The position numbers and the translations under genes are program-made. The notes under the pieces were generated by a model. That model was not told where the DNA came from. It searched no databases and was given only the letters and a program-made list of their open reading frames with translations. From contig JBEVVG010000002.1 of NCBI GenBank assembly GCA_040507225.1, forward strand, positions 62,001 to 126,000: a DNA stretch of 64,000 nucleotides. Reading direction: 5' to 3'. Positions 1 to 8,863 of the stretch are shown in pieces (positions within the stretch are counted from its first letter, which is position 1; each line of letters opens with the position of its first letter). This stretch comes from Thiodiazotropha sp040507225 (GTDB lineage Bacteria; Pseudomonadota; Gammaproteobacteria; Chromatiales; Chromatiaceae).

Positions 1-736
1 CCGCCCCCAGGGTGTCCACCACCCGGGGCGGCCGGTAGGCAGGCCGATGCACGATGGTCCCATCGGCGCTCTGGCACCAGGCCCCGGAGTCGCCCCAGGC
101 GAGAAACAGCAGCGCCCGTTCGGCCAGGGGCCGCAGGCGTTCGAACAGGGGTTGCGCGCCGAGACATCCCTGGGACAAGGCATAGGCCTGGGAAATCATC
201 ACCACATCGGAATCTCTCAGGCATCGCTCCAACCCGGGCCTGGGCTTTTCCAGTTCCAGGGATCGGGTTACCTTCGGCTGGCATTTCCGCAGATGCGCCA
301 GCATCCGTTCAGTCGCCGCTGGATTACGGCCCTCGAAATGGAACCAGTCGAAGCCGCGCAGATCGATATTGAGGAAATCCTCGAATTCGAACTCCGGGAG
401 ATCCCGGTAGTGAACGATGGTGCGCGATCCACTGGACTCGCTGGAGAGGATATATGAGGTGGGGGTGGTACAGCCCGGATGCACACGGGCCCAGTGATCG
501 TCGATGTTACAACGCAACATCTCGGCACGGATGCGTTCGCTGGATGCGTCCTGCCCCAGGCTGCCCGCCCAAAAGACCTGATGGCCGAGACGACTCAGCA
601 CCTCTAGGGTGTTTGCGGCATTGCCGCCACGCCGGATCTGCTGTCCGATGGCGCGCAGTTCCTGATCCTCCCGGGGATAGGCAGGCACCCGGTTGACGAT
701 GTCCAGGGTTGCCGTGCCAACCGCCAGAACCCGCAT
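1..736 (-). CDS. PfkB-family sugar kinase, ketohexokinase-like (partial)
   Basis: This gene runs off the left edge, so only about 245 N-terminal residues are visible. The start MRVLAVGTATLDIVNRVPAY and the RRGGNAANT segment are the PfkB substrate-binding signature. Blocks TPTSYIL, SGSRTIVHYRDLPE, FHFEGRNPAA and the final VVDTLGA follow the order seen in animal ketohexokinase (fructokinase) rather than in bacterial ribokinases. The family phosphorylates a sugar with ATP in the cytoplasm. The catalytic Asp of the GAGD motif lies just beyond the edge. The ATG at 736 is 12 nt after the stop of the giant coiled-coil gene, so the two are probably co-transcribed. Substrate is not provable from sequence; a generic PfkB kinase for another sugar or nucleoside is the alternative. 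Confidence 0.85.
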   Translation of the reverse strand, partial: MRVLAVGTATLDIVNRVPAYPREDQELRAIGQQIRRGGNAANTLEVLSRLGHQVFWAGSLGQDASSERIRAEMLRCNIDDHWARVHPGCTTPTSYILSSESSGSRTIVHYRDLPEFEFEDFLNIDLRGFDWFHFEGRNPAATERMLAHLRKCQPKVTRSLELEKPRPGLERCLRDSDVVMISQAYALSQGCLGAQPLFERLRPLAERALLFLAWGDSGAWCQSADGTIVHRPAYRPPRVVDTLGA

Positions 737-748
737 CGATCGCGGCGC

Positions 749-3700
749 CTACTTGCGACGGAACAGACGCCCCAGGGACGGGCGCTTGGTCTCGTTCTCA
801 TCGCCCAGTTCCGAGGCCGGCATCGCGGAGAAATTCGAATCGGTTTCGACACTTCTCCCGGTATTCACCGCACCCACCTCCAGGCCGCCGGTCTTGCGAA
901 TCAGCAGCTCGAGTTTCCGTTTCAGCTGATCCACTTCCTTGTCCCGGTCTTCAATCGCATCTTCGAGAGAGCGACACTGATTCTGTGACATTCGCAGCAG
1001 ATGGTCCTTCTCCGAAAGGGACTGCTGCATGGATACCATCTCCTGGCGGCTGGCCTGCAGCGCTGCCACCTCGTCCACATCCCGGCTGGAAGCCGACTTG
1101 ACCTGACTCTGCGCCCGGTTCAGTTCCGCTCGCATGTGTTCCAGATCCTCCGCGGCCTGGCGTCGCACCATATCCAGCTCGGTGCGCAACGCCATCACCT
1201 GATCGTCGACTCCGAAGGCCTGGACGTCCTGAATCTGCTCGACATAGGTTTCGATCACGCTGCGCAGTTCGGAGACCTCTCGGCGCATGCGGGTGGACTC
1301 GGACAGGGCATGGTCGCGTTCCGTCTCGAGATTTTCCGCGCGTATTCGCAGTTCCTCCATCTGCACCAGCAGATCGTCCGCCAGGCTGGAATCGCTCGCC
1401 TGGTCGCGGAAGCCGCTCATCTCGGAGTGGAGCTGATCGTTTTCATTGATCAGGTCCGTGTATTGCGCGCGCATCTCGGTCAACTGCTTGGCAAGCTGGT
1501 CCCGCTCGCTGGCCAGGTCGGTCTTCTCCTGAGTGAGTTTTTCCAGATCCTCACCCAGCATTTCGATCGCGGCCTCCTGGACCTGGCGTTCGCGCCGCAG
1601 CACATCCGCCTGGCGGGCCTGCTGCTCAATCTTCTCGCGCTTCTTCTGCTCAGCTTCGAGGGCGGTTCTCAGGGCATGGACCTCGGTATCCACATCATCA
1701 GTCAACTGGCTTTCCATCTCCATCTGAACTTCCCTCAAACCGTCGACTTCCCGGGTCAATTCCTCGATCCGCGTCTCGGCCTGCTGCAGCGCCTGGCGGG
1801 CTGCATCGAGGGCTTCCGGTTGCGCCGCATTGGCCAGTTCCGCCTGGATCTGCTCCCAATCCGCCTTCAACTGATCATGCTGTTGCTGCAACTGCTCGAG
1901 TTGATGCACGAGATCGCGTTCCCGATCCTGGTGAACCTGCAGGGCCTCCTGGGCTGAAGCCTTATGTTCATCCTGCTGCCGCCGGACCTCATCCAGGGCG
2001 GCCTGCAGTTCACTGACCCGCGTCTGGTCACCCTGCGACTGCTCAAGCTGCTGTTGCAATGAGGCCTGGGCCTGCTCCTGAGCGATACGTACTTCCTCGA
2101 AATGGGACTCGCGCTGCTGCAGCTCGGCCTGGCTATCACTCAGCTGCTGTTCCAGCACCTGCTTCGCGGACTCCAGAGTCTCGAGCGACGCCTGCAGTTG
2201 CGTCAGGGACTCACGGGTTGCATCGCCGGATGCGCGTTCCTGGTTGAGCTGCTCCTGTAATTCCGTGACCCGGGCAACCTGCTCCGCCAGGCGGCCCTCA
2301 TGATCCTGGCGGAGTTGTTCGAGCTCGGCCAGCGCGTCATCACGCTGCTGTTCGAGTTCCGCGCGGGCCGCTGTCAGGGACTGTTGCTGCGAATCCCAGT
2401 CGATCTGGGCCTGTTCCAGCTGCTGCAGCGCCTGATGCGCGCTGGCGAGATCGTTGGTCAGAGTCTCGGCCGCCTGCTGTTTTTCCTGCGCCTTTGCTTC
2501 GAGTTGCGAGCGCTGCGCCTCCCAGCCGGACTGTTGATCGTCAAGTTGTGACTGCAGTTCCGAGACCTTCAACTGCAAATGTTCCAGCGTCTGCTCACGT
2601 TCCTCAAGCTGCGCGGTCAGTGTCTGCTGCTGAGTTTCCGCCTCAGTGAGCTGTTCGGAGGTTGCCTGAACTGCCTGTTCCGCGGTCTCCAGGGAACGCC
2701 GCAGAAATTCCGCGGTCTGGTGTTCCTGCTCCAGGCGCGCTTCGAAAGCCACCCGTTGTTCACTCTGCCGCCGGGTCTCCGCCTGAGCTTCCTGCAATTG
2801 GTCGCGCAGGGCCAGCATTGCCTCATCGCTGCCCGACTTGCTCTCTTCGAGCACCTGGTTGAGATGGGACTCGCGCTCCAGTGCATGGTCCCGCTCCAGT
2901 TCAATGGCGGACAATTGCTGCTGCAACCGACCGATCTCTGCATCGCTTTCCTGCTGCCGGGCCTGCAGGGATTCCCGGGTCTGGTCACGCTCGGCCTGCA
3001 CAGCCTGCAGCGCCGATTCGCGCTCCGCCAGGGTTTGTTCCTGCTGCTGCAGCGCCTGCTGCAGGCGCTCATGATCCTCTCGGACCTGCTCCACCTCCAG
3101 CTGCAACGCGGCCAGGCGCTCCTGATGCGCGCTTTCCGACTCATTGTTCATCAGTCGCAGCTGTTCGAGTTCGAATTCGAGTCCCCGGCGCTGCTCCTCG
3201 AGCGCCTCAAGCTGCGTCTGCAGGTCACGGGAACGATCCTGCTCCTGCTGATATTGACCCTGCCACTGATCCCGTTCTTCAGTCAGCTGGGTCTGGGCCT
3301 GTGTCGCGTTCTGCAACTGTTGCTGCAGATCCTGCTCGATCTGTTGCAGACTGGCGATCTGGTCTGCCGCTTGCGCAGAGGCCTGCTGTACGTTTTGAGA
3401 CAGGCTTTCAATCTGCGCGTTGAGCCCATCTACAACCTGCTGATTCTCCGCCTGGTTCTGTTGCAAGGCCTCCTGATGGCGGTGTTCCGCCTGATCCATG
3501 GCCTGCTGCTGTTGCTGCAGGGAAAGATTCAGGTTTTGCTGTTCTTGATGAGCCTGTTCCAGGGCCACGGAGGTTTCCTGGAAGCGGTTCTCCAGCTGTT
3601 GCTGCGCCTCGCTGATCGCGGCATTCGATGCGTTGGCCTGGTTGAGTTCGTCTGTCAGCTCCTGATTACGCGCCTCCAATGCCTCGAAGGATTGACTCAG

Positions 3701-5542
3701 CGTCTCATGGGCCTGTTTCAAGGCGGACAGTTCATCGGCGAGCTGCTGTTGACGGGATTCGGTCTCCTGCTGTTCAACTTGCAGGGCATCCCGCTCACGG
3801 GTGACCTCTGCCAGTGCCGCTGCGGATTCCTCCCGAAAGGCGTTCGCCTGGGTTTCCAGGTCTGAAATCTGCTGCTTCAGCGCTTCGATTTCGACGCCGT
3901 GCTGTTCTTTCTGGTGGGACAGGTCGTGACTCGATTCACGGGCGTTATCCAGTTCGAACTGCAGTTCGGTGATTTGCTCCTTGAGTCGCCCTTCCTGCTC
4001 TTCGAATCGATCCTGCTGACTGGCAAGCTGCTGTTGCAGCGCCTCGCCGCGTTGCCGCGCCTCCTCGGTCGACTGGCGTGCCCCGTTGAGCTCATCCTGA
4101 CTTGCCGAGAGACGCTGTTCGAGTGCCTCCACCCGGGCCTGCAGCGCTTCGCTCGCGGCCTGGTCCTGCTCACCCTCTGCGAGACGGGCTTCAGTCTGCG
4201 CCAGTTTCTCCTTCAGGGCCTCGAGTTCCTGTTGCTGCACATGGGCGGCCTGGACCTCCTGCTCCTCACCTTCCAGTCGGTTTTTGGCGACTGCCAGAGC
4301 CTGGCGCAACAAGCGGATTTCCGTGCGTCGCTGGCCCAGTTCCTCTTCGAATTTGTGACGTGTCTCGCTGAGCTCCTTCTGCAGCCGGTTGAGCATCTGC
4401 CGCTGCCCCTCCGCGGCATCACCGCTGGCGGCATCCTCCCGGTTGAAATCAATAACATTGCTGACCGGTGCTTCACCTTCGACCTGCCTGAGCCCGGCTC
4501 TCAACGCAATCTCAGACCAGTTGATATCAACAACGAAGACCTCCGCACCCCGCTCCGTCAACAGATAGGCGGCGGTGGCGGATTGGCCCACCTCTTCGCC
4601 ATAGACCACATAGGCACGATCCAGCGAGAGGCTGGATGCCTGGAAGCGCAGGGAGAAAAACGGCAGGTTGATAGCGCCGGGCAGATGCCCGTCTTCGTAA
4701 TCCTCGGGAGAGCGAACATCCAGCCACAACGCTCCGCTGCCGATGTAGTCTTTGGCCTCATCATAGGTCAGCGTGCGCGAGAGCGGCTGTTTCACCAGTT
4801 CGATGAAATCCTGCTTGTTGAGCCGCACCAGGATACCGTCGGAGTCCATCACCACGGAACTGCCCCTTGGCTTGTCGGAGATCAGGGCTTCCTCGCCAAA
4901 TCCCCGGCCCGCTTTGAGGCGCGCGAGTTCCACCGGGGCATGTCCCTGCTCCGGCACTCGGGAAACCACACACTCGCCGCGACTGATCAGATAAAAGTAG
5001 TCCCCGTCATCCCCCTGATTGATGATGATGTCGCCGGCACTCACCTCAATCTCTTCCATGCGCATCATTACCCGCTGAAGATTGGCGGGTGGAATCTGCT
5101 GAAAAACCGGGGATTGCAGCAACAGACTCATCCAGTCGTCGCTGCTCGGTTGCTCGATATCGTTGACCTCATAACTGGCGCTGTGGCTGCGCGCCAGCAT
5201 GTCACTCAGCATGCGGCTGTCGATACGCACGAAACTGACCGCGGTGCGCGCCTGCGCGGAATGCTTTCGGGGTAATTGATGCGCCAGGGCAAAGCGCGAG
5301 GTGGGGGTACCGCTGCTGATCAGGTCCATTTCCTTTTGACCGGAGAGGAGTGCGACGGTACCGGACAGCAGGTAGATGTTCTGATGATCCGTATCGCCTT
5401 CGCGAAACAGGTAATCGCCCTTCTTAGCCTTCTCGATCACGATCTGGCTGAGCAGATGCCCCAGTTGCTCATCTGAAAGGGTATTCAGAGGCACCAGGTT
5501 CTTGAGTAGGACATCGTCGCTTTTACTGTTTGGCACGGCCAT
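749..5542 (-). CDS. Giant cNMP-binding / inactive rhodanese / coiled-coil protein
   Basis: The protein has 1597 residues. Residues about 16-115 form a first cyclic-nucleotide-binding (CNB) fold lacking the phosphate-binding motif. Residues about 141-252 form a second CNB domain with an intact cassette (FGEEAL at 215-220 and PRGSSV with Arg226). Residues about 258-345 are a rhodanese domain (DVRSPEDYEDGHLPGAINLP), but the active-loop cysteine is glycine (YVVYGEEVGQS, Gly315), so sulfurtransferase activity is unlikely. From about 380 to 1500 the sequence is almost continuous Gln/Glu/Leu-rich coiled coil, ending in a basic tail (LGRLFRRK). There is no signal peptide or membrane segment, so it is probably a long cytoplasmic rod or scaffold gated by cAMP or a related ligand. 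The PfkB kinase gene follows 12 nt downstream. The domains are secure; the function is unknown. Confidence 0.9.
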   Translation of the reverse strand: MAVPNSKSDDVLLKNLVPLNTLSDEQLGHLLSQIVIEKAKKGDYLFREGDTDHQNIYLLSGTVALLSGQKEMDLISSGTPTSRFALAHQLPRKHSAQARTAVSFVRIDSRMLSDMLARSHSASYEVNDIEQPSSDDWMSLLLQSPVFQQIPPANLQRVMMRMEEIEVSAGDIIINQGDDGDYFYLISRGECVVSRVPEQGHAPVELARLKAGRGFGEEALISDKPRGSSVVMDSDGILVRLNKQDFIELVKQPLSRTLTYDEAKDYIGSGALWLDVRSPEDYEDGHLPGAINLPFFSLRFQASSLSLDRAYVVYGEEVGQSATAAYLLTERGAEVFVVDINWSEIALRAGLRQVEGEAPVSNVIDFNREDAASGDAAEGQRQMLNRLQKELSETRHKFEEELGQRRTEIRLLRQALAVAKNRLEGEEQEVQAAHVQQQELEALKEKLAQTEARLAEGEQDQAASEALQARVEALEQRLSASQDELNGARQSTEEARQRGEALQQQLASQQDRFEEQEGRLKEQITELQFELDNARESSHDLSHQKEQHGVEIEALKQQISDLETQANAFREESAAALAEVTRERDALQVEQQETESRQQQLADELSALKQAHETLSQSFEALEARNQELTDELNQANASNAAISEAQQQLENRFQETSVALEQAHQEQQNLNLSLQQQQQAMDQAEHRHQEALQQNQAENQQVVDGLNAQIESLSQNVQQASAQAADQIASLQQIEQDLQQQLQNATQAQTQLTEERDQWQGQYQQEQDRSRDLQTQLEALEEQRRGLEFELEQLRLMNNESESAHQERLAALQLEVEQVREDHERLQQALQQQEQTLAERESALQAVQAERDQTRESLQARQQESDAEIGRLQQQLSAIELERDHALERESHLNQVLEESKSGSDEAMLALRDQLQEAQAETRRQSEQRVAFEARLEQEHQTAEFLRRSLETAEQAVQATSEQLTEAETQQQTLTAQLEEREQTLEHLQLKVSELQSQLDDQQSGWEAQRSQLEAKAQEKQQAAETLTNDLASAHQALQQLEQAQIDWDSQQQSLTAARAELEQQRDDALAELEQLRQDHEGRLAEQVARVTELQEQLNQERASGDATRESLTQLQASLETLESAKQVLEQQLSDSQAELQQRESHFEEVRIAQEQAQASLQQQLEQSQGDQTRVSELQAALDEVRRQQDEHKASAQEALQVHQDRERDLVHQLEQLQQQHDQLKADWEQIQAELANAAQPEALDAARQALQQAETRIEELTREVDGLREVQMEMESQLTDDVDTEVHALRTALEAEQKKREKIEQQARQADVLRRERQVQEAAIEMLGEDLEKLTQEKTDLASERDQLAKQLTEMRAQYTDLINENDQLHSEMSGFRDQASDSSLADDLLVQMEELRIRAENLETERDHALSESTRMRREVSELRSVIETYVEQIQDVQAFGVDDQVMALRTELDMVRRQAAEDLEHMRAELNRAQSQVKSASSRDVDEVAALQASRQEMVSMQQSLSEKDHLLRMSQNQCRSLEDAIEDRDKEVDQLKRKLELLIRKTGGLEVGAVNTGRSVETDSNFSAMPASELGDENETKRPSLGRLFRRK

Positions 5543-5911
5543 TCTTAAACGCCTGGGAATCTCGATCCTAAAACCAGAGGGTCACATTGCTCCATATGTA
5601 TCGGCGCTCTCATCAAAAGCTGAAAGAGAAATCCCTGTCTCTCGTACGAATGTGATTCGGTTTGCATTTCCGACAGAACCCATAAACCATAGCGGTGTTA
5701 ATGATTTAATGCAACGACACAGGTCATAAATTGAACAGTGGCACGAGCCCTGTTACTTCGGCCTGAAAGCCGCCCCCTCCCGCCTGCGACAACCCGGATT
5801 TGCAGCACCGTAATGCCGGGACAGGAGAACATGATAACGACCGGTCGAGCCATCTCTTGAGCCCTCACAGTGGATGCGCATGGCCGGGATTGTGTGTCAC
5901 ACTGGATCACC
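5543..5911. other. Intergenic region between divergent genes
   Basis: This stretch of about 370 bases separates the divergently transcribed coiled-coil gene and gamma-glutamyltransferase gene, so both promoters should lie here. No convincing consensus promoter, operator or RNA gene was recognised. An in-frame GTG at 5870 could extend the transferase by 14 residues. Confidence 0.5.
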
Positions 5912-7465
5912 ATGAACCCGCATAAGCCAGCCCGGCGCGGCATCGTTGCCGCGGGTCACCGGGAAACCGCCTCCGCGGCCCTGGAAGTCCTGTCCCTGGG
6001 CGGCAATGCCTTCGACGCGGCGGTTGCCGCGATGCTCACCGCCTGCGTGGCCGAACCGGTGCTCGCCTCACCGGGTGGCGGCGGCTTTCTCACCGCCCAT
6101 CCCCGCGAGCAATCGCCCCGGGTATATGACTTCTTCGCCCACACACCGCGGCGCAAACAACACCGGGACAGGCTGGACTTTCACCCCATAGAGGCCAATT
6201 TCGGCACCACCCGACAGACCTTTCACATCGGCCTGGGCGCCATCGCCACCCCGGGATTCGTCAGCGGGTTGTTTGCCATACACCGGGACCTGTGCCAGCT
6301 GCCCCTGGAGGCGCTCTTTGAACCGGCTATCCAGCGCGCCAGGAACGGTGTGACGGTCAACCCATTCCAGCATCTGATCAACCGGATCGTCGCCCCGATA
6401 CTGCTGGCCAGTCCAGCCTCCCGCGCACTGCACTCCGCTCCCGGCGCCCCGGACATGTTGATTAGCCAGGGGGACTGCCACCGCCTGCCCGACATGGCGG
6501 ACTTTCTCGACACTCTGCAGAGGGAAGGTGAACGGTTTTTCTATGCCGGGGAACCGGCCCGGAATCTGATCATGGATTCAATGCAGAATGGCGGTCAGTT
6601 GACCCAGGAGGACCTCGACGGTTACCGGGTGAATGTGCGTCAACCACTCAGGTTCGCATACCGCTCCGCTGAACTGATCACCAATCCACTGCCCTCATTG
6701 GGCGGCACCCTGATCGCATTCAGCCTCGGCCTGCTCGACAACCGAACGGAAACCCGCGCAGGCGCCGCCAGTGAAACCGAGTTACGACAACTCGCCCGGG
6801 CGATGCGCATCACGCTGGCAGCCAGGTCCGAACAGCATGATCAACTCGAGCAACTCCTGGCGCCCGGGGCAGCCGAACAGTACAAGGAACTGATGCAGCA
6901 CGGAGGTCTATCGACCCGGGGAACCACGCAGATCAGCATCGCCGATGCGCAAGGCAATCTTGCGAGCCTGACACTCTCCAACGGCGAGGGTTGCGGCTAC
7001 GTGATTCCCCACACCGGCATCATGATGAACAACATGCTCGGAGAGGAAGATTTGAACCCGGGAGGTTTTCAACGCTGGACGGAAAACCGTCGCCTGTTGT
7101 CGATGATGACACCCACCCTGGTAATGTCCCGTGACGGCGATGCCCTGGTAACCGGTTCAGGGGGGTCCAACCGCATTCGCAGCGCCATTCTGCAAGTGAT
7201 CCTCAATCATCTGGACCACGGCCTGTCATTGCAGCAGGCCGTGTCCCACCCGAGGATTCATTATGAGGATGGACAACTGAGTATCGAACCGGGCATCGAC
7301 AAGGATATCTGTCGTCACCTCGAAGATGAGTTTCCACAGCAGCAACACTGGCAGGAGAAAAGCCTGTTTTTCGGTGGCGCCCATTCGGTACTGGTTGACC
7401 GACATGGAGGTTTGCATGGCGCCGCCGATGAACGCCGCGGGGGCGTCTGTCTGACGATCGATTGA
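5912..7465 (+). CDS. ggt: Gamma-glutamyltransferase family protein
   Basis: A 517-residue Ntn-hydrolase of the gamma-glutamyltranspeptidase family, which cleaves or transfers gamma-glutamyl groups from glutathione-like substrates after self-processing. The N-terminus has GIVAAGHRETASAALEVL, GGNAFDAAVAA and the glycine-rich SPGGGGFL. The presumed self-cleavage nucleophile is Thr338 in GTTQIS. Further on come NNMLGEEDLNPGGF and GSGGSNRIRSAILQV, typical of the small subunit. The ATG at 5912 is chosen because homology begins right after it (NPHKPARRG); a GTG at 5870 is in frame. No signal peptide is obvious, unlike the periplasmic E. coli enzyme, so it is either cytoplasmic or starts differently. 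It appears monocistronic. Confidence 0.88.
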   Translation: MNPHKPARRGIVAAGHRETASAALEVLSLGGNAFDAAVAAMLTACVAEPVLASPGGGGFLTAHPREQSPRVYDFFAHTPRRKQHRDRLDFHPIEANFGTTRQTFHIGLGAIATPGFVSGLFAIHRDLCQLPLEALFEPAIQRARNGVTVNPFQHLINRIVAPILLASPASRALHSAPGAPDMLISQGDCHRLPDMADFLDTLQREGERFFYAGEPARNLIMDSMQNGGQLTQEDLDGYRVNVRQPLRFAYRSAELITNPLPSLGGTLIAFSLGLLDNRTETRAGAASETELRQLARAMRITLAARSEQHDQLEQLLAPGAAEQYKELMQHGGLSTRGTTQISIADAQGNLASLTLSNGEGCGYVIPHTGIMMNNMLGEEDLNPGGFQRWTENRRLLSMMTPTLVMSRDGDALVTGSGGSNRIRSAILQVILNHLDHGLSLQQAVSHPRIHYEDGQLSIEPGIDKDICRHLEDEFPQQQHWQEKSLFFGGAHSVLVDRHGGLHGAADERRGGVCLTID

Positions 7466-7507
7466 GGCCGCCAGGACATTGCTATCAGCCCGACCTCCCA
7501 ATATAAG

Positions 7508-7529
7508 GACAGGCCGAAGCGGGCCTGTC
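7508..7529. terminator. Hairpin between convergent genes
   Basis: Perfect 8-bp stem GACAGGCC/GGCCTGTC with a 6-base loop, lying between two convergent genes. No strong T-run follows on either strand, so it is a weak or Rho-assisted terminator candidate. Confidence 0.45.
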
Positions 7530-7555
7530 TGAAGACGACATATTGGGTGGCTGGA

Positions 7556-8122
7556 TTAATGCGAACCCAGCAGTTCAGATTTCAGTGAATCGCTCACCGG
7601 TTCGTCACCCAGCCACACCTTGAGCAATGCCTGAAAGAAATCCCATCCGGGGATCAGCCCCTGATCCTGGTCCTGGATCCGAACCCGGGTGCCTTGAGCG
7701 GGGATAAAATCCAATCCAATACGGTCTCCTGCGTGAAGGGTGCCAAACATCGCCTTGAATCGGTCGAGCCTGTCCCGCACCGCACGCAGTTCCTTTTGCG
7801 TGAGATTTGCAACGAACCCTTCCTCCCAGCCATCGGCAAACTTCTCCTGTGATATCTCGGAATAGAGGATGAACATGTCGATGTGTACCGGCGCCGGGTT
7901 TTGCAGCAACGTCTCGACCCGTTGTTGCGGCTGTTCCACATAGAGTGCGATCAGGTAGATATCGAAAAAGAATTTCTCGCGGATTCCGGCACCGTTCAGC
8001 TGCAATGCGCGCTGATCGGCCTCCCGCATATATCGTTCCGACAGCTCGATACCGGCCAGCTGTTGCGCCGATACGTGAATCGCGGGCAAGCATAACAACA
8101 ACATCATCAACCTGTGCATCAT
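7556..8122 (-). CDS. Secreted chalcone-isomerase-fold protein
   Basis: A 188-residue protein with a clear signal peptide (MMHRLMMLLLCLPAIHVSA). The mature part matches the chalcone-isomerase-like family of bacterial periplasmic proteins: LNGAGIREKFFFDIYLIALYV near the N-terminus, a middle FILYSEISQEKFADGWEEGF segment, and C-terminal GLIPGWDFFQALLKVWLGDEPV. Bacterial members are not thought to isomerise flavonoids; some may bind fatty acids or other ligands. Their precise role is unknown. The start is supported by a purine-rich ribosome-binding site (AGGAAGAG) just upstream. It is divergent from the HU-like gene and convergent with ggt, so it is probably transcribed alone. Confidence 0.85.
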   Translation of the reverse strand: MMHRLMMLLLCLPAIHVSAQQLAGIELSERYMREADQRALQLNGAGIREKFFFDIYLIALYVEQPQQRVETLLQNPAPVHIDMFILYSEISQEKFADGWEEGFVANLTQKELRAVRDRLDRFKAMFGTLHAGDRIGLDFIPAQGTRVRIQDQDQGLIPGWDFFQALLKVWLGDEPVSDSLKSELLGSH

Positions 8123-8253
8123 CTCTTCCTCTAAAAAAACTCAATTGTTGCAGGGATTGGCCGATAGCCTGCTCGTTGAATTGACACAGCTATCACGATT
8201 TAACCCGATGTATGCCGGTCAAAACATAAAAAAGCATGTAAAACAGACAATTC

Positions 8254-8281
8254 TTGTTTATCTGTAGAAAAACTGTGTTAT
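8254..8281 (+). promoter_or_regulatory. Candidate sigma-70 promoter for the HU-like gene
   Basis: TTGTTT (8254-8259) and TGTTAT (8276-8281) are separated by 16 bases in an AT-rich stretch about 40 bases upstream of the start codon. A strong ribosome-binding site, AGAAGGAG, follows near 8308. Assigned by eye only. Confidence 0.45.
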
Positions 8282-8323
8282 TTTTAGCACGCAACCCTAA
8301 CTTCTCAAGAAGGAGCAACCCCT

Positions 8324-8746
8324 ATGGTCGTCAAAAAAGCAGCAAAAAAGACTGCCAAAAAAGCAGCCAAGAAAAAAGTAGTCGCGAAGAAAGCAGTCGC
8401 CAAGAAAGTTGTCGCGGCTCCCCGTCCGAAAGCCATCCCCACCAAACAGACCAAGACCCAGATCATCACGGCCATCGCCGAGGATACCGGTCTGGCCAGA
8501 AAGGATGTTGCTGCTGTTTTCGGCTCTTTGAATGGATTGATCGCAGGTCATCTGCAACGTCGCGGTTCCGGCGAAGTCTCGATCCCGGACATCGGCGTCA
8601 AGGTCCGCCGTATCGTCAAACCACGCACCAAAGCCCGCATGGGTCGCAACCCCGCCACCGGCGAGGCCATCAAGATTCCAGCAAAGCCGGCAAAAACGGT
8701 TGTGAAAGTCACCGCCCTGAAAGCCCTGAAAGACAAGATCGGCTGA
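8324..8746 (+). CDS. HU-family DNA-binding protein with histone-H1-like Lys/Ala tail
   Basis: A 140-residue nucleoid protein. Residues 1-38 are an Ala/Lys/Val tail made of repeated KKAAKK and VAKK units, like the C-terminal tails of histone H1. Residues 39-140 are an HU/IHF fold: TKTQIITAIAEDTGLARKD, then GEVSIPDIGVKVRRI, and the DNA-intercalating arm with Arg-Asn-Pro (MGRNPATGEAIKIPA). The family bends and compacts DNA as dimers; the tail should add non-specific DNA affinity. The gene has its own probable promoter and a strong ribosome-binding site, and a GC-rich hairpin follows. The fusion order (tail first, HU second) is less common than plain HU. The family call is secure. Confidence 0.9.
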   Translation: MVVKKAAKKTAKKAAKKKVVAKKAVAKKVVAAPRPKAIPTKQTKTQIITAIAEDTGLARKDVAAVFGSLNGLIAGHLQRRGSGEVSIPDIGVKVRRIVKPRTKARMGRNPATGEAIKIPAKPAKTVVKVTALKALKDKIG

Positions 8747-8756
8747 TTGCATGTAT

Positions 8757-8786
8757 CGCTGTCGCTGCATTGCAGCAGCGGCAGCG
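8757..8786 (+). terminator. GC-rich hairpin after the HU-like gene
   Basis: CGCTGTCGCTGC (8757-8768) pairs with GCAGCGGCAGCG (8775-8786) with one G-U pair. It begins 10 bases after the stop codon. No T-run follows, so termination is plausible but not proven. Confidence 0.45.
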
Positions 8787-8831
8787 GCGCTTCCCTTCCC
8801 AATATCATCCCTTCCAACATCCAGCGAATCT

Positions 8832-8863
8832 GGGACCCGTTAACACTAATCCAATATGCCCTA
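8832..8863 (-). repeat. Family A repeat, truncated end
   Basis: The segment GGGACCCGTTAACACTAATCCAATA resembles the terminal sequence of the family A element at 56.5 kb. On the minus strand the stop codon TAG of the protease gene (8863-8861) directly abuts it. Only one arm is present, so this is a decayed half copy. Confidence 0.6.

Noticed and set aside
2579..3865. 428-codon plus-strand Leu/Phe-rich frame that looks like a membrane protein
   Set aside because: It is the complement of Gln/Glu-rich coiled-coil codons (CAG, GAG), which read as Leu-rich on the other strand.
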